Of a stretch of DNA of 64,000 nucleotides, positions 50,662-59,422 are shown piece after piece. The stretch covers positions 248,001-312,000 of the forward strand of contig NZ_JACKXD010000002.1 in NCBI RefSeq assembly GCF_014212355.1. Reading direction: 5' to 3'. Every line of letters begins with the position of its first letter. The first letter of the stretch is position 1. This stretch comes from Halobellus ruber. Lineage in GTDB: Archaea > Halobacteriota > Halobacteria > Halobacteriales > Haloferacaceae. The notes under the pieces were generated by a model. That model ran no database searches, had not been told where the DNA came from, and saw only the letters and a program-made list of their open reading frames with translations. The position numbers were made by a program, and so were the translations under genes.

Positions 50662-50684
50662 CCCGCCGGCCGCCCACCCCGAGT

Positions 50685-51464
50685 ATGCTCACGTTCGTCG
50701 GCCTCGGGCTGTACGACGAGGAGTCGATCACCGTCGAGGGCCGGGCCATTCTCGAGGACGCCGACCGCGCGTTCGCGGAGTTCTACACCAGCCACCTCGT
50801 CGGCGCGACGGTCGATGACCTGTCGGCGTTCCACGACGTCGACATCGAGGTCCGGGACCGTGCGGGCGTCGAACGGGACCCTGAAGACGTCCTCGCGGCC
50901 GCCGCGGACGGCCACGTCGCCTTCCTGACCGCGGGCGACACGATGATCTCGACGACGCACGTCGACCTGCGGCTCCGGGCGATCGACCGCGGGATCGACA
51001 CCCGCGTGATCCACGGCGTGACGGCACAGACCGCCGCCTCGGGACTGACTGGCCTCCAGAACTACCGGTTCGGGAAGTCGGTCACCCTCCCGTTTCCGTC
51101 CGCCCACGGCGGCGGCGACGTCCCTGGAAGCGTCGTCGAATCCATCGACGCCAACCGCGAGCGCGGCCTCCACACGCTCGTGTACCTCGACATCAAGGCC
51201 GACCGCGACGCGTACCTGACCGCCGACGTCGCCGCCGGACTCCTCGCCGAGGGGTGGACCGACACGCTCGGGGTCGCGGTCGCGCGGGCCGGCAGCCCGG
51301 AACCGGTCGTCGCGGCCGACACGCTCTCGACGTTGGCCGACCGGGACTTCGGCGACCCGCTGCATCTGCTCGTGATCCCCGGCGACCTCCACCACGTCGA
51401 GTCCGACGCCTTGGCCACGCTCGGGGGTGCACCCGCCGACGCCCTGGCGGCTCGCGAGCGGTAA
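50685..51464 (+). CDS. dphB: Diphthine synthase
   Basis: 259 residues, MLTFVGLGLYDEESITVEGR, the exact opening of archaeal DphB. It also has VAFLTAGDTMISTTHVDLRL, IHGVTAQTAASGLTGLQNYR and DRDFGDPLHLLVIPGDLHHV. This SAM-dependent methylase of the tetrapyrrole-methylase fold adds methyl groups to the precursor of diphthamide on elongation factor 2. Length is as usual for the family. Confidence 0.95.
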   Translation: MLTFVGLGLYDEESITVEGRAILEDADRAFAEFYTSHLVGATVDDLSAFHDVDIEVRDRAGVERDPEDVLAAAADGHVAFLTAGDTMISTTHVDLRLRAIDRGIDTRVIHGVTAQTAASGLTGLQNYRFGKSVTLPFPSAHGGGDVPGSVVESIDANRERGLHTLVYLDIKADRDAYLTADVAAGLLAEGWTDTLGVAVARAGSPEPVVAADTLSTLADRDFGDPLHLLVIPGDLHHVESDALATLGGAPADALAARER

Positions 51465-51716
51465 TTCGGCCTCGAAGCAAGTCGAAAGCGAACCACCGGT
51501 CCGACGCGTCCGCCGGCGTCGACCGGCGAGTATCGTCGGGCCGCGGGCGGCGCCGCCCCCGTCCCGTCGAGTTCCGGACCGTCGTTGGAGACAGCGAGCA
51601 CGACCGCGTCGGTCCCAGTTTTCGGCCCAGCGTCGGCACCGGAACGGAGCCAGGCCGCGCGGCCGCCCAACGAGTTTTGTGTGCGGCGCGCGGCAACGTT
51701 CATAACGCCGGGGACA

Positions 51717-52386
51717 CGACCGACGCGGCTGCAACGGCGCTCGTGACCGGGGGCGTCCCGGCATCGGCTCCGAACTGACGAAGCTGTTTGCGGCCGACGG
51801 CACCGACGTACTCCTGATGTCCCGGAGACGGGAGCGCCTCGAGACGGTCGCCGACGAACTCGAACGGACTTACGACGTCGAGACGCACGTGATGCCCGCC
51901 GACCTCTCGGACCCCGAAGCGCCGGCGGCGCTGTACGAATCGGTCGTCGACGCGGGGCTCGGGGTCGATGTCCTCGTCAACAACGCCGGGGTCGGTTCGT
52001 ACGGCCCGTTTCTTGACGACGACGCCTCGATCGCCGGATGGGCGCCGACGCCGAACAGCGTCGTGTACTCCGCGGCGGAACACTTCGAGCGGGCGTTCTC
52101 GGAGGCGCTCGCCGAGGGACTGGCCGCGCAGGGCATCACGGCGGCCGCCCTGTGCTCGGATGAGACGGGGACCGGGTTCTTCGACCGCGGGGACTACGAC
52201 GGGTCGGGGGCGGCGGCGGCCGACAGGACGTCTGCGGCCGCCGTCGTGGAGGCGGGGTACCGCGGGCTGATGGCCGGCGAGCGGATCGGCATTCCGGGCG
52301 GGCGAAACAGGCTCCGGGCGTTCCTCCGGCGCGTCCTCCCGCGGTGGCTCCCGGTCAGGACTGCCAGGGAGCCAGTCTCGAAGTAA
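51717..52386 (+). pseudogene. Decayed short-chain dehydrogenase gene
   Basis: The sequence reads as an SDR with three lesions. The expected start reads ACG (TTDAAATALVTG). A one-base loss near 51750 breaks TGxxxGIG, so the N-terminus and GIGSELTKLFAADG are in different frames. After NNAGVGSYGPFLDD about 40 residues are missing, taking the catalytic Ser and helix, and the YxxxK motif reads YSAAE. The remaining frame (MSRRRERLETVADELE onwards) could give a 189-aa product, but it would lack catalysis. Family certain; decay well supported. Confidence 0.75.
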
Positions 52387-52391
52387 GCGGA

Positions 52392-53330
52392 TCAGACAGC
52401 CCGCTCGGATCGCTCGGTTCGTTCGAGGTCGAGTTGCGCCGCCAGATCGTACTCGTCGCCGGTAACGAGGTAGAGCACGTCCTCGACGACGGTCAGAAGC
52501 TCCGGGACCTCCCGGACGACCAGGTAGGTGATCCCGACGAGCACCACGACCGCGAGCACCTGGCTGATGATGCGATCGGAGATGAAAAACGAGACCATAT
52601 ACGGGTCGGTGGACCCGAACAGAAACAGGACCTCGCCCACGAACCACTGCATGTACTGCTTGCCGAAGACGATCGTGATGAACGTGGTCCGGAGGAGGTT
52701 CAGCGCGTAGATGATCGGCACCGCGATCGCCAGCGCGCGGAGCTTCCGGCGGAACGGTGCCTCGACGGCGGCGATCAGCCCGCCGAAGATGGCGATGCTG
52801 CCCAGCCCGGTGCACGCGAGGACGACCGACACCGTCAGGCGGTGGTCGCCGTCGAAAAAGCGGAACGTGTTCAGATACCCCTGCTCGCCGACGATGAGTT
52901 CGGGCGTGTAGCCGAACGCGTTGACGAGGAAGCCGGTCTGCGCGGCGACGACCTCCATCAACACGCCCCGCGGGGCCGGCACCGCAACCCCCAGCAGGGT
53001 GACTGCGGGGATCGTCTCGAAGGGGAGATACAGGAGCCCCATCGCCGCGACGGACCGCGAAAGCACGTACAGGGAGTCGCGGCCGCCCCAGAGCAGGTAG
53101 CCGGTGTACAAAGACGCCGGGACCGCGACGATCGAGAGCAGCCCCTCGACGTAGCTCTTGTGGACGAACGCGAAATGCGGGACCAACTGCAGCCAGAAGA
53201 CGGCGAAGCCGACCCACGCGGCGACCGTGAGATGCCGCGCCAGCCGTTCGTTCCGGCCTACCGAGAGCGTGCCCGCCGCGAACGTGAGGATCACCACCCA
53301 CGCGAAGGCGTCGGAGAGCAGACCGGGCAT
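52392..53330 (-). CDS. artA: Archaeosortase A
   Basis: 312 residues, about eight membrane helices. Catalytic residues are Cys173 (VLACTGLGS), Arg214 (NLLRTTFI) and Arg253 (FISDRIISQ); the numbering equals that known for the Haloferax volcanii enzyme. ArtA cuts the PGF-CTERM tail of S-layer and other secreted proteins and helps attach lipid. It acts in the cytoplasmic membrane facing out. No PGF-CTERM substrate gene lies in the window. GATTAAATCC (53352-53361) 22-31 bases upstream is a likely TATA box. Confidence 0.92.
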   Translation of the reverse strand: MPGLLSDAFAWVVILTFAAGTLSVGRNERLARHLTVAAWVGFAVFWLQLVPHFAFVHKSYVEGLLSIVAVPASLYTGYLLWGGRDSLYVLSRSVAAMGLLYLPFETIPAVTLLGVAVPAPRGVLMEVVAAQTGFLVNAFGYTPELIVGEQGYLNTFRFFDGDHRLTVSVVLACTGLGSIAIFGGLIAAVEAPFRRKLRALAIAVPIIYALNLLRTTFITIVFGKQYMQWFVGEVLFLFGSTDPYMVSFFISDRIISQVLAVVVLVGITYLVVREVPELLTVVEDVLYLVTGDEYDLAAQLDLERTERSERAV

Positions 53331-53351
53331 ATCCGGGCGGACGGCTTTGGC

Positions 53352-53361
53352 GATTAAATCC
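53352..53361 (-). promoter_or_regulatory. TATA box before artA
   Basis: Read on the minus strand, GGATTTAATC ends 21 bases before the ATG at 53330, in a GC-rich gap, a usual position for an archaeal TATA box. Confidence 0.55.
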
Positions 53362-53414
53362 TTTGTCGTTCAGTGCGCCGGCGTCGGGAGACCGCCACCG
53401 GGCGACTTCGGCGG

Positions 53415-54179
53415 TCAGGCTTCGACGATCTCGACCTCGTGGCCGTCCTGATCCTTCGTGAACGCGTAGCGGTCGTCACAGGAGGCCGGGTCGCGGTAGT
53501 CCCGGGCGTGCCGTTCCATCAGGGTGTCCCAGTAGTCGTGGAGGTCGTCGGCGCGGACCGCGAGATGCCCCCACGCGTCGCCCATCGTGTACGAGCGGCC
53601 GTCGTAGTTGTAGGTGAGTTCGACGGCCATCGCGGCGTCGGTTGCGCCCTCGGGCTTCATGAAGTAGTTCGCGAAGGAATCGGACTCCCACCGGCCGGTG
53701 TGTTCGTACTCGAACTTCCGGGTCCAGAACCCCAGCGCCTCGTCGGCGTCCGCGACGCGGATCATCGTGTGGTCGAGGCTCCATTTCGGCAGGTCGGGGT
53801 CGCGCTGGACGATCTCGACCTCGTGGCCGTCGGGGTCCTTCACGAACGCGTACCGGCCGCCACAGGACTCGGGGTCGCGGTAGTCGTCGACGCCCTCGTC
53901 CAGCAACTGGTGGTAGTGTTCTTCGAGTTCGCCCTCGGGCACCCGGACCGCGATGTGACCCCACGCGTCGCCCATCTCGTAGGTGCGGTCGTCGTGGTTG
54001 TAGGTGAGTTCGAGCTTCGCGCCCTCGTCGTGCATCCCCTCGGGACCGAGAAAGACGTTGGTGAAGGTGTCGGCCTCCCAGCGGCCCTTCTCCTCGTAGT
54101 TCAGGTGGGTATCGTACCACTCCAGCGACGCTTCGAGGTCTTCGACGCGGATCATCACGTGATCGAGCACACCGGACAT
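53415..54179 (-). CDS. Tandem VOC/glyoxalase-like protein
   Basis: 254 residues made of two homologous halves. Each starts with LDHxMIRVxD (residues about 5 and 135), has GRWExDxFxNxF and ELTYNxDxRxYxMGDAWGH, and ends ...DPxSCxxRYAFxKDxDGHEVEIV. The conserved His and Glu in each half would bind the metal, as in glyoxalase I, which detoxifies methylglyoxal adducts. The doubled layout is common in haloarchaea. The thiol substrate is unknown; halophiles use gamma-glutamylcysteine. Confidence 0.85.
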   Translation of the reverse strand: MSGVLDHVMIRVEDLEASLEWYDTHLNYEEKGRWEADTFTNVFLGPEGMHDEGAKLELTYNHDDRTYEMGDAWGHIAVRVPEGELEEHYHQLLDEGVDDYRDPESCGGRYAFVKDPDGHEVEIVQRDPDLPKWSLDHTMIRVADADEALGFWTRKFEYEHTGRWESDSFANYFMKPEGATDAAMAVELTYNYDGRSYTMGDAWGHLAVRADDLHDYWDTLMERHARDYRDPASCDDRYAFTKDQDGHEVEIVEA

Positions 54180-54224
54180 ACGCGGAGGGACGGTCGCCGC
54201 AATCAAAAAGGGTGCCGAAGCCTG

Positions 54225-54716
54225 TCAGTCGTCGGGAGCGTCGCCGTCGTCGCTGGGGTCGTCCGCGCCGTTTCGAGTTCGACCCCGATAGTGAACCGCG
54301 GCGACCGCGAGCAACGCCGCCGACCCCACCGGCCACGCCACCCGGTTCGGTTGGATGGAAAAACCCCACGCGAGTTGTGCCTGTGCGACGGCCGCGACGG
54401 CGAGCAGTCCGGCGGTCACGCGGCGGTCCTCCCGGCCCGTCCGCCGGCCGATCGCGGCGCTCGCAACGGCGGCGGCGTACACCCCGACCGACAGCGGCCA
54501 CGCGAGGATGTACTCGGGCAACCCCCTCGTGTACAGGAACAGGAACTCCGGAAGGGTCGTCACCATCGGGGGAGTGGTGTTGACGAGCCCCCACGCGAAA
54601 AGCAGGGTCGCGTCCCGCCCGGAGAACACCTGCACCGACCACGGGACCGCAAGCAGCCCCGGGAAGGCGAGCATCGCCAGCCGCGACCGAACGGTCGAGG
54701 TCGCCACGACGGTCAC
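54225..54716 (-). CDS. TIGR04206-type haloarchaeal membrane protein
   Basis: 163 residues from GTG, which overlaps the stop of the GTPase gene (GTGA). Four membrane helices, with the family pattern LLAVPWSVQVF, LLFAWGLVNT, LYTRGLPEYILAWPLSVGVY and GREDRRVTAGLLAVA. The acidic C-terminal tail is haloarchaeal. Function unknown. Coupling to the GTPase gene suggests joint expression, not necessarily a joint job. Confidence 0.7.
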   Translation of the reverse strand: MTVVATSTVRSRLAMLAFPGLLAVPWSVQVFSGRDATLLFAWGLVNTTPPMVTTLPEFLFLYTRGLPEYILAWPLSVGVYAAAVASAAIGRRTGREDRRVTAGLLAVAAVAQAQLAWGFSIQPNRVAWPVGSAALLAVAAVHYRGRTRNGADDPSDDGDAPDD

Positions 54717-55825
54717 TTCCGGGCGACGACGCGGAGCACGTCCTCGTCTTCGAGTTCGTGGCCGCGGCCGACCTGCTGTTCGTCGTGTTTCGCGCTCGGC
54801 CCGGTCACCCGGGCGAACCGGAACCGCTCCTCTAAGCTCCCGCCGAGCTTCCGTAGGGCGTCGTCGACGGTGTTTTCGCCTTCCATCAGGACCAGCGGCT
54901 CCTCGTAGTCGACGCCGCGGCCGGGCTTGTCCATATACACCCGGATCAGGCCGAGTTCCTCCCAGAGGCGCTCCCTGAACGCGTCGAGGCCCCTCTCGGC
55001 TTCCGCGCTGATGAACACCGCCTCCTCGGGGTCGACGCCGACATCCCGGAGGTTCTCCTCGACGGTGGGGAGGTACTCGCGGTCGATGAGGTCGGCCTTG
55101 TTGACCGCCACCATCGAGGGGAGGTACACCCGATTGTCCATTATGCCGTCGATGAGTTCGTCGATGGTGTGGTTGCCGCGGACGGTCACGTCGGCGTTGA
55201 CGTAGCCGTGCTCTCTGAGCACGCTCGCGACCGTGTCCTCGTCGAGGGAGACGTCGTCGGAGGCGGTGACCTGGATGCCGCCCTTGCCGCGTTTGGAGAT
55301 GGTGACGTTCGGCGGCTCGGCGTCGACCCGGATCTTGTTCGCGTACAGCTCCTCCTGGAGGCGTTCGTACCGCTCGATCTCGAACACGGAGAGGAGAAAC
55401 ACCACGAGGTCGGCCGTCCGGACGACCGAGAGAACGGCCTTCCCGTCGCCGCGGCCGCCGGCCGCCCCCTCGATGAGCCCCGGGACGTCGAGGATCTGGA
55501 TGTTGGCGCCGTTGTGCTTCAACATCCCGGGGTTGACGTCGAGGGTGGTGAACTCGTACTCGCCGACCTCGCTGTCGGCGTTGGTGAGGGCGTTGATCAG
55601 CGTCGACTTGCCGACGCTGGGGAACCCGACGAGGGCGACGGTCGCGTCCCCGGTCTTCTCGACTGCGTACCCGTGGCCGCCGCCGGCGGAGGACTGGTTT
55701 TCGAGTTTCTCCTTTTTCTCGGCGAGCTTCGCCTTCAGCCGGCCGATGTGCTCCTCGGTCGCCTTGTTGTACGGCGTGTTTGCGATCTCCTCGCGGAGTT
55801 CCTCGATCTCCTCCTCCAGTCCCAT
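54713..55825 (-). CDS. DRG-family GTPase
   Basis: 370 residues. An N-terminal helical hairpin (EEIEELREEIANTPYNKATE) is followed by the G domain, with G1 GFPSVGKST (67-75), G3 DVPG (113-116) and NKAD near residue 245; an HTH-like insert lies within the G domain; a TGS domain ends it. DRG GTPases are universal in archaea and eukaryotes, bind ribosomes or RNA and are linked to translation stress. Length and order are standard. Confidence 0.92.
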   Translation of the reverse strand: MGLEEEIEELREEIANTPYNKATEEHIGRLKAKLAEKKEKLENQSSAGGGHGYAVEKTGDATVALVGFPSVGKSTLINALTNADSEVGEYEFTTLDVNPGMLKHNGANIQILDVPGLIEGAAGGRGDGKAVLSVVRTADLVVFLLSVFEIERYERLQEELYANKIRVDAEPPNVTISKRGKGGIQVTASDDVSLDEDTVASVLREHGYVNADVTVRGNHTIDELIDGIMDNRVYLPSMVAVNKADLIDREYLPTVEENLRDVGVDPEEAVFISAEAERGLDAFRERLWEELGLIRVYMDKPGRGVDYEEPLVLMEGENTVDDALRKLGGSLEERFRFARVTGPSAKHDEQQVGRGHELEDEDVLRVVARK

Positions 55826-55936
55826 CGGATATTGCTCTACGACCCCCGTCGAAAAAGGTGTTCTTTCCGCGTGCCGTCCGCGTGTGCCCCGACGCGGAAC
55901 GAAGCGTTTTGTACGCTCCGGTGCGTAGGTGGGATA

Positions 55937-56308
55937 ATGGGAGCTGAACCGGAACCGGGACTCTCGGAGCAGTATCGGCGGGCGAGCCCCTGGCCCCTCT
56001 TCGTCGCCCTCGGCATCCCGATCGCGGAGGTCGGGATCGTCTTCGACCTGTTTCCGATCGCCGTCGGCGGCCTGCTCCTGTTCGGCGGGAGCGCGGCGGG
56101 GATGGCCACGGAGGCGGGCTACGCGAAGACGCCGTGGCGGGCGCTTGTCGGCGCCGCCGTCCCGTTCGCCGCGTTGGGGCTCGGGTTCGTTTACACCCCG
56201 ATCGACCTCCCGGATCGCGGGTACGCCATCCTCGCGGCCGCGGCGATCCTGGTCGCAATCGCCGTCGCCGGTAGGCTGTTCGCACAGGACGCTGACCCGC
56301 CGTACTAG
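55937..56308 (+). CDS. Small membrane protein linked to the oxidase genes
   Basis: 123 residues with four hydrophobic helices (SPWPLFVALGIPIAEVGIVF; IAVGGLLLFGGSAAGM; ALVGAAVPFAALGLGFVY; AILAAAAILVAIAVAGRLF). It lies upstream of a DUF6684-type protein and coxA, all on the plus strand, an order I recall as conserved in haloarchaea. It may be an assembly or accessory factor of the terminal oxidase, by context only. Confidence 0.65.
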   Translation: MGAEPEPGLSEQYRRASPWPLFVALGIPIAEVGIVFDLFPIAVGGLLLFGGSAAGMATEAGYAKTPWRALVGAAVPFAALGLGFVYTPIDLPDRGYAILAAAAILVAIAVAGRLFAQDADPPY

Positions 56309-56374
56309 CCGGTCCGGTACCGCCTGCTGCGACGAATCAACAACCTATTTCCTCCTCCGCGGGAACGGGCGGGT

Positions 56375-56851
56375 ATGAGCAACGAGATCTTCGACCGGGA
56401 GACGCAACTCGACCTCCTCGTCAACGTCATTCCGCTCTTCATTCTCGCGTTCTTCATCGTGGGCTTTCTCGTGTTCGCGCCGTTCGGGATCGACCCGCTC
56501 GCGTCGGCGATCCAGTTCGGGCTGATCGCGGTCCCGTTCGTGCTGCTTTCGGTCCTGACGTACTTCGCGGCGGTCGCGGTCGCCGGCAGCGAGAACGACG
56601 GGCCGGTCTACCTCCCCGGACAGGCAAGCGTCTCGGGGGCCGAACCGCTCGAAGTCCCCGACGACGAGGGTACGGAGGCGGTCCCCGAGGACGCGGCGGC
56701 GGCCGCAGAACTCGACGAACCTGCGGAGCCTGAGGACGTAGCGGCGGAGTCGGACGACGACGCCGAATCCGCGGCGGACGACGCGGCCGACGAACCAGCG
56801 GACGCGACGGCTGACTCCGACTCGGCGGACGGCGACGAGCAGCCCTCCTGA
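56375..56851 (+). CDS. DUF6684-type membrane protein with acidic tail
   Basis: 158 residues. Two membrane helices (VNVIPLFILAFFIVGFLVFA and FGLIAVPFVLLSVLTYFAAV) are followed by about 85 acidic, alanine-rich, probably disordered residues. I recognise the N-terminal half (DRETQLDLLVNVIPLFILAF) as the DUF6684 family, found beside coxA. The tail length varies in such proteins and is a typical haloarchaeal feature. An accessory role in the oxidase is inferred from position. Confidence 0.7.
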   Translation: MSNEIFDRETQLDLLVNVIPLFILAFFIVGFLVFAPFGIDPLASAIQFGLIAVPFVLLSVLTYFAAVAVAGSENDGPVYLPGQASVSGAEPLEVPDDEGTEAVPEDAAAAAELDEPAEPEDVAAESDDDAESAADDAADEPADATADSDSADGDEQPS

Positions 56852-57013
56852 CCCGGAGGATCCCCGGCGCGTCGGCCGGATCCGCTCTCGATCGATCGCC
56901 GGGATCACCCGTAGCCCGAGCCGGCCCGCCCGGGTCCGGACGCGAACGCGGCACCGCGCCGACGGCGGCGGCTTCCCGAACCTTTCATTACCTTTGGATA
57001 CTCACCCGCAACT

Positions 57014-58789
57014 ATGCAGGTCAACGGACAGCTGGCGCTGACGGTCCTCATGGGGCTCTTCCTGGTGGCCGTCGCCGCGTGGGTCGCGCGGGTCGAAAAC
57101 TGGCGCTCGTACACGCCGATCGCCGGCGGCGGTGGGTACGGGCAGGAGGAAAGTTACGTCTCCAGCGAGAAACCGTCGGGCGTCATCAGGTGGCTCACCA
57201 CGGTGGACCACAAGGACATCGGACTGCTCTACGGCACGTACGCGCTCATCGCGTTCGTCGTCGGCGGACTGATGGTCGTCGTGATGCGGCTTGAACTCAT
57301 CGCCCCCGGGCAGACGCTCATCTCGAACACGTTCTACAACTCGCTTTTGACGAGCCACGGCATCACGATGCTGTTCCTGTTCGGGACGCCGATCATCGCC
57401 GCGTTCGCGAACTACCTGGTGCCGCTCCTGATCGGCGCGGACGACATGGCGTTCCCGCGGATCAACGCCATCGCCTTCTGGCTGCTGCCGCCCGCCGCCT
57501 TGCTCATCTGGGCGGGCTTTTTCCCGATCGGGAACATCATCCCGGCGCAGACAGCCTGGACGATGTACACGCCGCTGTCGACCGGCGCGGGGCTCGGGAA
57601 CCAGGGGAACGCCGGCGTCGACCTGTTCCTCCTCGGACTGCACCTCTCGGGCGTCTCAGCGACGATGGGGGCGATCAACTTCATCGCGACCATCTTCACC
57701 GAGCGTGGCGAGGAGGTCTCCTGGGCGAACCTCGACATCTTCTCGTGGACGGTCCTGACCCAGTCGGGGCTGATCCTCTTCGCGTTCCCGCTTCTGGGCA
57801 GCGCGATCGTGATGCTGCTTTTCGACCGTAACTTCGGCACCACGTTCTTCTCCGGTGAGGGCGGCGCGATGCTGTGGCAGCACCTCTTCTGGTTCTTCGG
57901 CCACCCCGAGGTGTACATCCTGGTGTTGCCGCCGATGGGGATCGTCAGTTACGTCCTGCCACGCTTTGCGGGCCGCCGGCTGTTCGGGTTCAAGTTCGTC
58001 GTCTACTCCACGCTCGCGATCGGCGTCCTCTCGTTCGGCGTGTGGGCGCACCACATGTTCGCGACCGGGATGGACCCCCGGCTGCGGGCGTCGTTCATGG
58101 CGGTCTCGCTCGCGATCGCGATCCCGAGTGCGGTCAAGACGTTCAACTGGATCACGACGATGTGGAACGGCCGGGTGCGGCTCACCACCCCGATGCTGTT
58201 CTGTATCGGGTTCGTCTCGAACTTCATCATCGGCGGCGTCACCGGCGTGTTCCTCGCGTCGATCCCGATCGACCTCGTGCTCCACGACACCTACTACGTG
58301 GTGGGTCACTTCCACTACATCGTGATGGGCGCGATCGCGTTCGCCGGCTTCGCCGGGCTGTACTACTGGTACCCGCTGTACACGGGGCGGATGTACCAGA
58401 AGACGCTGGGGAAGATGCACTTCTGGCTCTCGATGATCGGGACGAACGTCACGTTCTTCGCGATGATCCTGCTGGGCTACGGCGGGATGCCGCGGCGGTA
58501 CGCAAACTACCTGCCGCAGTTCGCGACGCTCCACCAGCTGGCGACCTTCGGCGCCTTGATCCTGCTGGTCGGCCAGATCATCTTCGTGTGGAACTTCGTG
58601 CAGTCGTGGCTCGAAGCCCCGAAGGTCGACGACGGCGACCCCTGGGACCTCAAGGATTCGAACCTCTACACCGCCGAGTGGGACTGGTTCGATCAGAAAC
58701 TCCAGACCGCGATCGCCGACGGCGGCGAGGACGAAGAGGGGCCCGCGGTGGCCGACGGCGGGCGGACGACGGCCGACGCCGACGAGTAA
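57014..58789 (+). CDS. coxA: Cytochrome c oxidase subunit I
   Basis: 591 residues, 12 core membrane helices. Ligands: His115 (SHGITMLFLFG) and His434 for the low-spin haem, His432 for the high-spin haem, and His297, His346, His347 for copper B. GHPEVY (296-301) includes the Tyr301 that cross-links to His297 and the D-channel Glu299, so this is the A1 type of haem-copper oxidase that pumps protons by both channels. The N-terminal extra helix and acidic tail are haloarchaeal. A 23-bp tandem repeat covers its stop codon. Confidence 0.95.
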   Translation: MQVNGQLALTVLMGLFLVAVAAWVARVENWRSYTPIAGGGGYGQEESYVSSEKPSGVIRWLTTVDHKDIGLLYGTYALIAFVVGGLMVVVMRLELIAPGQTLISNTFYNSLLTSHGITMLFLFGTPIIAAFANYLVPLLIGADDMAFPRINAIAFWLLPPAALLIWAGFFPIGNIIPAQTAWTMYTPLSTGAGLGNQGNAGVDLFLLGLHLSGVSATMGAINFIATIFTERGEEVSWANLDIFSWTVLTQSGLILFAFPLLGSAIVMLLFDRNFGTTFFSGEGGAMLWQHLFWFFGHPEVYILVLPPMGIVSYVLPRFAGRRLFGFKFVVYSTLAIGVLSFGVWAHHMFATGMDPRLRASFMAVSLAIAIPSAVKTFNWITTMWNGRVRLTTPMLFCIGFVSNFIIGGVTGVFLASIPIDLVLHDTYYVVGHFHYIVMGAIAFAGFAGLYYWYPLYTGRMYQKTLGKMHFWLSMIGTNVTFFAMILLGYGGMPRRYANYLPQFATLHQLATFGALILLVGQIIFVWNFVQSWLEAPKVDDGDPWDLKDSNLYTAEWDWFDQKLQTAIADGGEDEEGPAVADGGRTTADADE

Positions 58790-58823
58790 CTCCGCGGTTC
58801 GCCGACGAGTAACTCCGCGGTTC
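58778..58823. repeat. Perfect 23-bp tandem duplication over the coxA stop codon
   Basis: The 23 bases at 58778-58800 are repeated exactly at 58801-58823; each contains the GACGAGTAACTCCGCGG core with the TAA stop. The first copy ends the gene, so the second is untranslated. A recent slippage or repair event explains it best. Confidence 0.85.
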
Positions 58824-58860
58824 GATGCCGTTTCTTCGGTAGGGTTCCGCCCGCCGGCGC

Positions 58861-58944
58861 TCAGACCGCGAGGATGATTCCGGTGGCGAACATCAACACC
58901 ACGATCGACGCGAGGACGACCGCCAGGAGGTCCCGATCACTCAT
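58861..58944 (-). CDS. 27-residue single-helix membrane peptide
   Basis: Reads MSDRDLLAVVLASIVVLMFA and seven further residues to a TGA. A charged head precedes one membrane helix. It lies between coxA and the next plus-strand gene, on the opposite strand. Tiny one-helix subunits are known in haem-copper oxidases, so it might be one, but this is inference. Its codons follow the genome's bias. Confidence 0.5.
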   Translation of the reverse strand: MSDRDLLAVVLASIVVLMFATGIILAV

Positions 58945-59040
58945 ACTCCCGTTTGCAGGGGGGCGATCATATGAGCGTCGGTTCCGCGGGACCGACCCGC
59001 AAACGGGTGGCTTAACCCCGAGCGTCGCCGACACCTCGGC

Positions 59041-59340
59041 GTGACCGAACGCGACGTCGCCGAGGGGACGCCGGAATCGTCACCGGGATCGACCGGCCGC
59101 GACGGCCGCCGGTTCGTGCTCCTGCTGTACGTCGCCTTGGTCGGCGTCGGGGCCGCCGCGGGCTTTCTGACCGGGACGTTCGTCGACGGACTCCAGCAGC
59201 CGCGGTTCCTGTTTCTGGTCCCGTTTCCCGCCACGCCGGCCGGGTTCGCCGCCTACGGCGGGCTGACGCTCGCCCTGGTGCTCGGGGTGCCCCTGGCGCT
59301 CGTGATCTACGTGTCACGGACGATCGACGACGGCGGGTGA
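59041..59340 (+). CDS. Small membrane protein, unknown
   Basis: 99 residues from GTG (VTERDVAEGTPESSPGSTGR). A polar tail of 23 residues is followed by three hydrophobic helices (FVLLLYVALVGVGAAAGFL; FLFLVPFPATPAGFAAYGGL; LVLGVPLALVIYVSRTI). No ATG lies between GTG and the first helix. Probably a haloarchaeal family of unknown role; no recognised motif. Confidence 0.6.
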   Translation: MTERDVAEGTPESSPGSTGRDGRRFVLLLYVALVGVGAAAGFLTGTFVDGLQQPRFLFLVPFPATPAGFAAYGGLTLALVLGVPLALVIYVSRTIDDGG

Positions 59341-59390
59341 GTCGCGGCCGCGACCGACCGGTCGGCGTTGCCCCCGTCGGTCCGGCTATC

Positions 59391-59399
59391 CTTTTTATT
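59391..59399 (+). promoter_or_regulatory. TATA box of the RPA operon
   Basis: CTTTTTATT lies 24-32 bases before the ATG at 59423. The preceding GTG at 59420 is also in frame, but the spacing suits either start. Confidence 0.6.
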
Positions 59400-59422
59400 C
59401 CGGGCGGGCGTAGCACATAGTG

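Noticed and set aside
54225-56285. 686-aa minus-strand frame spanning the GTPase gene
   Set aside because: Only its last 160 residues are real (TIGR04206-type protein starting at the GTG at 54716); the rest is an arginine-rich shadow of the GTPase gene.
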